DNA of 64,000 nt, taken from positions 806,001-870,000 of the forward strand of contig NZ_JADBEJ010000005.1 of assembly GCF_014873915.1 (NCBI RefSeq). Direction: 5' to 3'. The DNA comes from Amycolatopsis roodepoortensis (lineage in GTDB: Bacteria; Actinomycetota; Actinomycetes; Mycobacteriales; Pseudonocardiaceae). The position numbers and the translations under genes are program-made. Below the pieces are notes generated by a model that was not told where the DNA came from, made no database searches, and saw only the letters and a program-made list of their open reading frames with translations. How positions within the stretch are numbered: position 1 is the stretch's first letter; each line of letters starts with the position of its first letter. Shown here piece after piece: positions 16,973-25,600 of the stretch.

Positions 16973-18031
16973 ATGGATTTGCGTGAGCTGCTGAGCACGA
17001 TCGCGATCACATACGACCGTGAACTGGGACAGCAAGCGCCGGCCGCGCGCCTGCTGCGCGGCGCCGGCGAGGTCCTCGAGCGCTACGTCCCGCGGGGCTA
17101 CCTCGTCAAGGGCAGCAGCGGGCAGAGCACCGCGGCGTTCGTGCCGTGGATCGCGGTCTTCGACCCGGACGAGACCGACTCGGCCACCCACGGCATGTAC
17201 GTCGTGTACCTGTTCGCCGCCGACATGCGCTCGGTGTCCCTCACCCTGTTGCAAGGGTCGGAAGACCTCCGCAAGGTGATCAAGGGAGACGCCCTGGCCA
17301 ACCTGACCGGTCAGGCCGGAGCGATCCGACGGGCGATGGACCCGAACCTCATCACGGGCCTGGACGAGCGCGTCACCCTGCTCGCCCCCACCCGCGTGCA
17401 ACGCCCGAAGTACTACGAGGCCGGCACCATCATCGCGAAACGCTACGAGATCGCGGACCTGCCCGCCGACAAGCGACTCGCGGACGACCTCCTCCGGTTC
17501 CTGCGCCTGTGCGAGCACGGGATCGACTGCCGCCGGCAGCTCGCCCTCGCCGACCCCGGCGCGATCGCCACCGGCGAGCGATACCAACCACCTGCGGCGG
17601 AAGGCTTCAAACCGAAAGACGACAGCGAGTACGAACAGACGATCGCCGCCCGCAAGATCATCAAAAGTCGGAAACACGAGACGCTCGTCAACACCTTCAA
17701 CGACCACCTGCGCGACCGCGGCTTCACCACCGCGAGCCCGCACCCCCGCGACCTCACCGCCACCCGCGACGGACAGAACTGGCTCATCGAGGCGAAGGTC
17801 CTCCGACGCGGCGACGCCGTACAAGCCACCCGCGGCGCCCTCGCCCAGCTCTACTGGTACCGCCACGTCCACTACACCGAACCCCGCACCGTTCGACTAC
17901 TCGCTCTCTTCAACGAGCCCGTCGGAGACCTTTGCCTCGACGTACTCCACGCCAACGACGTCCACGCGATCTGGGCGCAAAAAGGCACCTGGGCCGGAAC
18001 AGCGACGGCCGTGACCGAGGGAATCTGCTAG
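16973..18031 (+). CDS. MrcB-type (DUF3578) domain fused to a PD-(D/E)xK-like nuclease
   Basis: ATG 16973 follows GGGGG with six-base spacing; the longer frame from 16931 is less likely. Residues about 10-180 match the MrcB N-terminal domain: STAAFVPWIAVFDPD, HGMYVVYLFAADM, LTLLQGSEDL, and a KYYEAGTIIAKRYE segment. In McrBC this domain recognises methylated cytosine. The C-terminal 130 residues, after HETLVNTFNDHL, give RDLTATRDGQNWLIEAKVL, a D-xn-E-x-K nuclease core. So one chain may both read a modified base and cut. It lies about 90 bases behind a 5-methylcytosine-producing restriction system, which raises the question of self-targeting. Confidence 0.75.
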   Translation: MDLRELLSTIAITYDRELGQQAPAARLLRGAGEVLERYVPRGYLVKGSSGQSTAAFVPWIAVFDPDETDSATHGMYVVYLFAADMRSVSLTLLQGSEDLRKVIKGDALANLTGQAGAIRRAMDPNLITGLDERVTLLAPTRVQRPKYYEAGTIIAKRYEIADLPADKRLADDLLRFLRLCEHGIDCRRQLALADPGAIATGERYQPPAAEGFKPKDDSEYEQTIAARKIIKSRKHETLVNTFNDHLRDRGFTTASPHPRDLTATRDGQNWLIEAKVLRRGDAVQATRGALAQLYWYRHVHYTEPRTVRLLALFNEPVGDLCLDVLHANDVHAIWAQKGTWAGTATAVTEGIC

Positions 18032-18123
18032 ACGCGAGCCCTTGTGTCGTGGGACACACCGGCCAGGGTATCTTTGCCGATGGACGACCTGCTTGATGTC
18101 CGTCGTACTAGGTGGAAGGCGTT

Positions 18124-18149
18124 CTCGGATAGTTGATCAACTATCCGAG
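18124..18149. promoter_or_regulatory. Perfect 26-base palindrome upstream of the ParB-like operon
   Basis: CTCGGATAGTTGA is followed directly by its exact complement, centred on TGATCA. It could be a dimeric operator or, less likely, a terminator for the MrcB-type gene ending at 18031. The GATAGTTGA half-site recurs in tandem at 6923-6938. Confidence 0.5.
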
Positions 18150-18394
18150 CAGCTGGACGCCGTGCCGCGATCCCTGGTGCCAGGGAACCCTATTAGGGAA
18201 CCAGGCCCTCGGTCAGGTTGGTGCGTGGCTCTGGCGGCACTTGAGTTCGTGGGTGGGTAGGTGACCTGCGATCGACACAGGTGGAGGACGGCACCCGTCG
18301 AACTCTCGACCCTGCTGGCATAGCCCGTGCCAGCAGCACGAAGTTCGCGTTCCGGCGATGATCCGGGCCGACCTCCCTTAGAAGGTGCTGCGAT

Positions 18395-18793
18395 TTGTCC
18401 ACCGACACCACCGCACTCATCGTCTTCGACGACCTAGACGTCCAACTCGTCGTAGGCGTGCTCCGCGAAGCCGTCGAACGTGCCCAGGTAGTCATTCCCG
18501 ACGATCCCGACGTCGACTCTCACTCAAGCGGAGTGACACTCGGCGGAGTTACCTCACGCTGGACTCGGTTCACCGAGACCGGCGAGGGTTGCGAAGTGAT
18601 CAACTTTGATGGCGAGCGACTGTTCGCCGTCCGTCTCATCATGGAGGAGCGGGTGTTTCTCTGTGGTCAGCTGAGCCACCACGCCGCCCAACTCGCACAT
18701 GGTGCCGATCTCGATACGCTCGAGGGCACGGACGACATGGAGCGCGCGGAGCATGCCTTCCGGCTGATGACGAGGATTTCGGAGGCTGCCTGA
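18395..18793 (+). CDS. Small hypothetical protein upstream of the ParB-like gene
   Basis: A 132-residue acidic protein from a TTG start at 18395, with AAGGTG upstream. It shows alternating strands and helices (TALIVFDDLDVQLVVGVL, RLFAVRLIMEERVFLCGQL) and a helical tail (MERAEHAFRLMTRISEA). I do not recognise a family. The gene ends one base before the next ATG, so the two are co-transcribed. GC falls across this boundary, with the following gene clearly AT-richer. Confidence 0.55.
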   Translation: MSTDTTALIVFDDLDVQLVVGVLREAVERAQVVIPDDPDVDSHSSGVTLGGVTSRWTRFTETGEGCEVINFDGERLFAVRLIMEERVFLCGQLSHHAAQLAHGADLDTLEGTDDMERAEHAFRLMTRISEAA

Positions 18794-18794
18794 G

Positions 18795-20765
18795 ATGACT
18801 GAGCGGGTTGTTGTCGACCTTGACAGCGACATGGACGGTTGGCAGCCCGAACTTCCGGCGCTGCCCCGTCCTACCGCCGTCAACAACTTGAGCGACGCGC
18901 TACGGAGTAAGGGACTCAGCCCTGGTGCCGTGCGCACGCTCGCGAGAGCGGCGGTTCGCCCCGATGAGATGCGGCGCAAGCTTGCGGACCCTCTGGAGCT
19001 CCGGGTCCAAGGCGGCACACTGTTGATCGTCGAAACTCGCCTCTGGACGATGGCAGTTTGGCCCCACCCCGCGAATCCTCGGGAGTACGGCCACCGCCTC
19101 TACCCCCTTAGCGATCACCCGTCGGCGCGAACACCACTTGTGTTTGAACCGACCTCGCAACAAGATGGTGGACCGGAACTTCAAATTCGCGCAGCGGGCC
19201 CTGAGGCACTCGAAGAGCGAATTACCGAGGCCAAAGAGCGTCTAATTAGGGAGAACCCTCTATTTTCGGATATCGCGGCCGAGGGGGTACTGCAACCACT
19301 CACAGTAGTGCCAGCTAACATCGTACATAACGATGGGTCTCCTCCCTTGACTCTCCTGATCGCGGCAGATGGGTCGAGTCGGATTAGTTCAGCTCATCGG
19401 GTTGTCGCCGGAGGGAAGCTGGAGAAGCATCCCTCAAGCTATGCGCTCGCCTACGACGATCGAAAATTTCGCAAGTGGATCAGCCCGCATCTTCGGCAGG
19501 CACAAAGGCTTTCATGGAACGAACTCGATTCAGGCGATCGAGACATCTTACGAGCACTAGCACTTCCAGCCCGAGTTATAGTGGGCTTTCGACCTGATAA
19601 ACGTTCCGGAATTCCATTCCACACGGCGGTTCGAAATCTAATTGGACTGACCCACATTCGCCCTCCTAAGCCCTATGGCGCCTCCGTGGAGAACGAGGCT
19701 AAAGCCGACGCGGTACTAGATGCGCTCTCGGCGCCGCTATTGACGCGCCCAGCGCTAATTAACAGAATTCAGCACCAGTGGTACGGTGGGACAATAACCA
19801 AAGACAAGGCACACGCGGCCCGGCTTCCTGATCATCAAGATCTGCGAGCCGCGGAAATAGTCAGGTCAATTCTCGGCGGCGGCCGAACAACCACCTTGAG
19901 GGTAAACAGTGGAATTCGTGCCTTAACGGCAAAGCTCAATCCTCGACGGGAAGAACGCGTCGATATTGCGGTAGAGCTTATCCTTCGCCCGCTCAGGACC
20001 GACGAAGCCGCAAACATAAAAATCGTTAAGTCGTGGCGTGCCACGCTCCAACGCGCGTATCTAATTCCAGAGATCTCGGAAATTCCAGGTGACAAACTTC
20101 TAGAGACCACAAGCGAAGGCGGCATTACGCTCGAAGCGCTCCGAGACCTGGCCATCGAGGAAGTTGAGCAGGGGCACGGACACAGCGGCCACCTCGCGCA
20201 GGCTCAAATCGAACTGGCCATCAAGGCGGCATTTTACATGGCCACCAGCGAGCCGATGGCATTGCAACGAGAAATTTACGGCGGCGGCGATGATGACGAT
20301 GATCGGAGCTTGACAGCCGTGCTCCGCGCAATGCTGTCTCGAACTAGAGGAGTACATCAGGCGTATAATGTTATAAAATGGGGACGCGCAGGCAAGCCTC
20401 TACTTCAAACCGATGAGACCGGCAACGTAATATTAGAAAATGGCGAAGAGCAATTTCTTACAGATAAGTTTATCAGGGAAACCTATAGCGGGCAGCACGT
20501 TGCTATTGCCGCCACCGGAATTGTTGCAGCCCGACAACAATGGGACCGTCTAGTTACTTCTGTTAAAGAAACACAGAAGGCGACCAGGAAACTTGGTGAA
20601 ATACCGGCATCAGATGGCGGGCCCGCCCACGTCAGTCGAGATGGTTGGGATTCGAAAGAGATTCTGGTCGTTCGCAAGCTGCTAGACAAGGTGGACCGCA
20701 CTCTCGGCGACTGGGGAGACACTTTCGACCTAGCCAACCATCTAGATTCCCGCGAAGACCAATAG
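18795..20765 (+). CDS. Large protein with ParB/Srx-like nuclease-fold motifs
   Basis: A 656-residue protein from ATG 18795, nine bases after GGAGG. At about residues 150-215 it has ParB N-terminal-domain landmarks: NPLFSDIAAEGVLQPLTVVP followed by a LLIAADGSSRISSAHR box, the counterpart of the GxRR/DGxHR loop that binds nucleotide in ParB and related enzymes. Downstream are long helical segments, an acidic run (GGGDDDDD) at about 495, and a coiled tail. It is not a plasmid-partition gene by context, as there is no parA. Codon use is AT-richer than its neighbours (many AAA, ATA and GAA codons), implying recent transfer. It converges on the DUF-less membrane protein and HTH-Eco29kI gene. Confidence 0.6.
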   Translation: MTERVVVDLDSDMDGWQPELPALPRPTAVNNLSDALRSKGLSPGAVRTLARAAVRPDEMRRKLADPLELRVQGGTLLIVETRLWTMAVWPHPANPREYGHRLYPLSDHPSARTPLVFEPTSQQDGGPELQIRAAGPEALEERITEAKERLIRENPLFSDIAAEGVLQPLTVVPANIVHNDGSPPLTLLIAADGSSRISSAHRVVAGGKLEKHPSSYALAYDDRKFRKWISPHLRQAQRLSWNELDSGDRDILRALALPARVIVGFRPDKRSGIPFHTAVRNLIGLTHIRPPKPYGASVENEAKADAVLDALSAPLLTRPALINRIQHQWYGGTITKDKAHAARLPDHQDLRAAEIVRSILGGGRTTTLRVNSGIRALTAKLNPRREERVDIAVELILRPLRTDEAANIKIVKSWRATLQRAYLIPEISEIPGDKLLETTSEGGITLEALRDLAIEEVEQGHGHSGHLAQAQIELAIKAAFYMATSEPMALQREIYGGGDDDDDRSLTAVLRAMLSRTRGVHQAYNVIKWGRAGKPLLQTDETGNVILENGEEQFLTDKFIRETYSGQHVAIAATGIVAARQQWDRLVTSVKETQKATRKLGEIPASDGGPAHVSRDGWDSKEILVVRKLLDKVDRTLGDWGDTFDLANHLDSREDQ

Positions 20766-20875
20766 ACGCATTACATAGCCGAAACCGACCGAAAGGTGCG
20801 TTCATATAGTCCGCCGACCATCAAATGGCCCTGCATGGTCGATTCGTGATCGACATAGCTTGCTTGCGGCACGGT

Positions 20876-21217
20876 CTACGGGTTTGCTATATTTGAGTCG
20901 TTATTTTCGCTTTCGCGAATCGCGCCTTCTGGCCTAGATGGACTTAACCAGTTCGCGCTCCGTCGAAAACGTGCGACTAGCCTCCATGCACACCAGCCAA
21001 ACCCTGTAGCCCCCGTTCCCATCCAGCCAACCATGGAAACTGGAAAACCGAAAATGAGGGTGGTAGGCGCTAGAACGTGCGCCAGAAACGCAAGCGCAGG
21101 AACACTAATGGCCAACGTCGCAACTACACGTCTGGGCTCATCCAAGATGCGATAAACCAGTCCTATCACAGTATCTGGGTCTTCGTCAGGACGTCGGGGC
21201 CTGATTCGAGTTGGCAC
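20876..21217 (-). CDS. Small two-helix membrane protein
   Basis: A 113-residue protein from GTG 21217, overlapping the stop of the HTH-Eco29kI gene (TAGTG). Two hydrophobic segments, VVATLAISVPALAFLAHVL and FPVSMVGWMGTGATGFGW, are separated by a short turn, with charged ends, so it is probably an inner-membrane hairpin. Translational coupling to a nuclease gene suggests an accessory or effector role rather than transport. I recognise no family. Confidence 0.6.
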   Translation of the reverse strand: MPTRIRPRRPDEDPDTVIGLVYRILDEPRRVVATLAISVPALAFLAHVLAPTTLIFGFPVSMVGWMGTGATGFGWCAWRLVARFRRSANWLSPSRPEGAIRESENNDSNIANP

Positions 21218-22206
21218 TAGGTTTCATCCGCTCTCGAGTCGCCGTCGATCTCCTTGAGGAGCGTCTCGACTTCTTCGGCGGTCGACATGACTTTGCGCTT
21301 ATTCGACTCATCCGCGACTCGCGCGAAATGCTCCTCGATTTTCCTCAAGCTTTCCTCGACCGAACGGCCCGGACGCGCCTGCTGCACCGCCCATGAACGT
21401 CCCGGATGAAGCTCATCCCAGTCGGGGCGAGCCCCATTTCGACGCCCCCCTCCGGGGTCGTGATTTCCAAAACCCTGCAATGTTTGATTCCACAAAGGCT
21501 GGAAGTGGCCAATCAGAAGCGCTTCCGCCAAAGGAACCCAAATATCCTCTACAACAAGGAAGCGGCAGGTGAAGTCCCTCAGCTTTAACTGAGGCGTGCC
21601 ACCATCCTCCATCCCAAACTCTTCGACCTGCTTAATTGAGCGCGAATGCTCTCGAAGACGATTAAATAGTACGGGTTCTTCCACGGAGTTAAGTAACCCC
21701 CCAAAGCCTGCTCTCGCTCCGCGTGGGATCGCTCGACCAACGTAGATCGGAACTTGACGTTCAGCTTTCACGATCGGTGCATATGCTGGAAAATCTCCCG
21801 AGTAATATATGCAGTATAAGCCGGCTCCCGGGAATGGTTCGGCGGGCGGCAACGGATTTTGAGGTTCCTCCAGAAGCGCGTTCTCTACACTCTTCGCTAG
21901 GTTCAAACGATCCAGCGGGTTGAACTTCTCGGTCCTGTTGCGCTTCACGTTGCCACGCGGGAGGGGTTGAGCATTTCGCCCACGACTGGCAAGGTAGTCC
22001 AAAATGTCCGCTTCATAAAACACGGGGCCGCTGCGCAGGTCAGCCACCGGCGCCGGGAAGTTGTGGTCTCGCTGACGAAGGTTGGTCATGGCCTGCCTGC
22101 TAAGTTGAGCCAATTCGGCGATTTCAGCCATCCCGACGAGACGGAGCGCCTCCGCGTTTGACCGCGGGTAATCGAACAGTGGTTCCACAACACTCCCTGT
22201 GTTCAT
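21217..22206 (-). CDS. HTH-fused Eco29kI-like GIY-YIG endonuclease without a methyltransferase
   Basis: Residues about 25-75 form an AlpA/MerR-like winged HTH (MAEIAELAQLSRQAMTNLRQ, then GPVFYEADILDYLASRG). The rest is Eco29kI-like: GAGLYCIYYSGDF, VPIYVGRAIPRG, NRLREHSRSI (R-x3-H) and LAEALLIGHFQPLWN (Glu then Asn 12 residues on), so all six active-site positions are kept. It is only distantly similar to the nuclease at 14093. No DNA methyltransferase adjoins it; its operon partner is a small membrane protein. ATG 22206 is preferred, with GTG 22236 possible. A nuclease with an added DNA-binding domain and no protecting enzyme is likely a conditional effector. Confidence 0.8.
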   Translation of the reverse strand: MNTGSVVEPLFDYPRSNAEALRLVGMAEIAELAQLSRQAMTNLRQRDHNFPAPVADLRSGPVFYEADILDYLASRGRNAQPLPRGNVKRNRTEKFNPLDRLNLAKSVENALLEEPQNPLPPAEPFPGAGLYCIYYSGDFPAYAPIVKAERQVPIYVGRAIPRGARAGFGGLLNSVEEPVLFNRLREHSRSIKQVEEFGMEDGGTPQLKLRDFTCRFLVVEDIWVPLAEALLIGHFQPLWNQTLQGFGNHDPGGGRRNGARPDWDELHPGRSWAVQQARPGRSVEESLRKIEEHFARVADESNKRKVMSTAEEVETLLKEIDGDSRADET

Positions 22207-22611
22207 CAGACCCGGGCAGCCGGATACAGGTGACACTACAACAGCGGCCGAGTTGATGCAACGGGGACCCGTGTCCTTCGGACACGGTCATGGCACCGCG
22301 AGTAGCCAGCGCCCGGAGACACCCAGTCTGCTCAGTTACGCTCGCCCAGGTCCAGGCGGGTTTGGCCCATAGTTGGCCGTGATCGAACCCGCGCAGTGCT
22401 CCATGTCGCCCGCGCGCGCGGACGTGGTTGGGTCTGTTGACACGAACCAACTCGTCCGCACCTTCATGCGAGCGGGTGCCGATCGGCTACCAGCAGGCAG
22501 GGCGACTAGCGCTCGGCGAAGCGGGAACGGTGGACGTCGGTAGTGCCGGATTGCGATCTAGCACTACCGGCGCATCAAGATGGTCGCAGCGGTCACCGGT
22601 AGCCTCCGTCC
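22207..22611. other. Divergent intergenic region
   Basis: The region separates the divergent nuclease operon and the giant ATPase gene, so both promoters should be here. I see no gene, strong dyad or repeat. Confidence 0.4.
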
Positions 22612-25600
22612 GTGGCTGCTCTTGGAAGTGACTTGCATGACTCGGCCTCCGCCCCACGCGACCGGATCGTCGCGTACGCCGCCAAAGTGTTCGCGGAGTT
22701 CGCCGCAACGGACCTATGGGACCCTGGCGCACAGTTGCGCGCCGCCTCCGCTCACGCCGGGAACGAGTACGCTGGCCGGTTCTTGCTCGAACTGCTCCAG
22801 AACGCGCACGACACACATCCGGCCGACAGGCATGACGGACGCATCACCATCGTCGTCGACGCGAATGAGGGTGCGCACGGCGTTGTGTACGTCGCCAATT
22901 TCGGGACGCCGTTCACCTACGAATCCATGAACGGGCTGTGCAAACTGGCCTGCAGTCCGAAAGAGATCGGCCAAGGCATCGGTCATAAGGGCATCGGTTT
23001 CCGCAGCATCCTCCCGGTATGCACCAGACCGGAGATCTACAGCGCTGACCCGGCCGGACCACCTGGCAACCTCGATGGCTACACCTTCCGGTTCGCAGAC
23101 CTCGCTGACCTGCTGACCCTCGCACGGGGAGACGAGACGCTCGCCCGCCGCGCCGACGAGAAGTTCCCGCCGTTCCAGCTCCCGGTCCCCATCGACACGA
23201 TCCCCGCGGCCGTCCGGGAACTCGCCGCCGCCGGGCATGTCACCATCGTCCGGTTGCCACTTGATACGCCCGATGCGCGCAGGGAGGCGCTGACCCAAGC
23301 GACGAACCTTGTCGCAAGCGACGTCCCGACACTCTTGTTCCTGGAACGCATCGGCGCGCTGACCATAGTTCGACACGACGGAGGTGACTCCGCCGAAACC
23401 TCCCTCACCCGCACCCAGCAACCTTTCAGCACCGTCACCACACCGGACTTGTCATTCACACAGGTCGCCCTCGGTGAACTTGGCGACTACACCGTCGCCT
23501 CTACATCCGTTCCCGCGACGAGGCTGCGCGAAGCCGTCCAGAACGCTCGGCATGGAAACAGATTGTCGGCCGCTTGGGATACTTGGGACGAAGCCGTCGT
23601 GTCCCTCGCGGTGCCCACGGATGGTGAAGTGACCGGCCGGATGTTCACCTTTCTGCCGATGGGCGACGAGGCGTCGTCCCCGTTTGCCGGACATCTCAAC
23701 GCCCCGTTCTTCACCAAAATCGACCGCGCCGACCTCGATCCGAACCATCCACTCAACAACCTGCTACTCGATGTCGCCGCCGAGACTGCGCTCACCGCGG
23801 CGGCCGCTCTGCAACCGAGCGGACTCGCGGCGGCGCGCCGGTGGATCAGCGACCTGGTGTGCTGGGACGACCCCCACACGGAGAGGCTCGCACAGGCCGC
23901 AGACAGGTCCGGGGACGGCCCGCTCGCCGAGCGCCAGTTCGTCCCGATCGAAGCGGCCGCCGAGCATCCACTCGGCTGGGCATCGCTTGCCGACACTTAC
24001 CGCTGGCCAGGCCAGAACCCGACCGTGCTCACCGCCGCGCGAGCCGCCGAAAGCGGAATCTGCCTGGTCGACAGCGGGCTCGGCGAGGACCGCGCGGATC
24101 GTTGGGAAGCATTCGCCGACTGGCTCGACCACCCACTCGACCCTGATACGGACACCCTGGTCGAACTCATCGAGCGGATCGCCGCCACCTTGGAGCGGCC
24201 ATCCGCGTACGACGACACCATCGGAACACTCCGCGCTCGACCAGCTAAAGGTCGAGCGGGCAAGGCCGCCAAGAAATCGGCGAGAGCTCGACGGCAAAGT
24301 GGTGAGGCCTCCCTAGCCGCGTTGTGGGCAGGTGTTTACAGCGACCTTGCCGACATTTTCCCAGCATATGGCGCCACGGTTCTGCGTGGCCGAACACTGT
24401 TGGTCGACGACGCAGGCGACCTGCGGCCAACTAACACCCCACCACCCGCACCGTCGGAGCGCGGCAGCACCCGACGGGTCACTGCGTTCCTGCCACCTGC
24501 GCGCGACGACACCCCCATCGCTGTTCCCGCATCACTTCGCAAGGACTTGTTCTACCTCCACCCGGCGATCGCCGAACAGCTCGGATCAGCGGGGCGAGCG
24601 CTCCTCCTCAACGCGGGTCTCGTCGACCGATATGACATCCGCAGCCTCCTGGACCATGTCGGAACAATCCTGGTTCGTACCAAGAGCGAGCGGATCCATC
24701 GCGACGCGCTCCGATTCGTGTTCAGCCTCGAGCAGAATGGACAGATTCCGCCCCGGTATCCGCTCAGACAACTGCGTTTGCATGTCCCGAGCACAGTCGG
24801 CAAGATGGTTCCCGCCAACCGCGCGGCATTCGGGTCAGGTTGGGACGGCCACGACTACACCGACCTGATTACGGTCATCGAGGACGCCCGCGAAGTGGAC
24901 AGCGGCTTCGCCGAACTCGCATACAGTCTCGTCGAACCGGTATCAGACTTGGTCCGTCCGACGGACGACCGCACGGCATGGTCGCGTTTCCTCAGCAAGA
25001 TCGGGATCAGCTCCGGACTTGACTTGCGCACCACGTCCGCGGCCACCCCGAAACTGGTTGGCTCGACACTCAGTGGGCCGACCTTCGCCACTCGCCTCCG
25101 CGTCCGCGAACCCATCGCCGAACAGTGGGTCGCGCATCTCTCCGACCTGCCGCCGCGCCGCATCGCGTTCCCGCAGACTGAGTACGTCGCCGACCGCAAG
25201 CCGAGGTGGGCGATGGGGCAGGCCATTGCCGAAAAACTCACGGATCCGGCACGTGAGGCCTATGCCCGCCTCTTCCTAAACGGCCTTGCCAGCTGGCACG
25301 CAGACCGCCTTCATATGAACTGGGATCGCGACCGTCGCGGCATCAAGGACCGTCAAACGGTACCGACTCCGCTCGCAGCATTCATGACTACCGCCGCATG
25401 GTTGCCTGCCGCGCCGAAGCCAGGCCGCCCTTTGTTCGCCCGGCCCGATCAGCTGTGGCACTTCTCGCTCTCCTCCAACGACGCAGAGCCTGCATTCGCG
25501 CCGTTGGCCAGCCGAGCCACCCGGTTGTTCCTCGATAAGAACCCACAGGTGCTCACGGCCCTCAAGAACGCCGGGCTCGGTGACTGGTCTGACCCTGCCC

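Noticed and set aside
16388..17872. 494-codon minus-strand open frame
   Set aside because: Antisense shadow of the small gene and the MrcB-type nuclease; composition is typical of high-GC complement reading.
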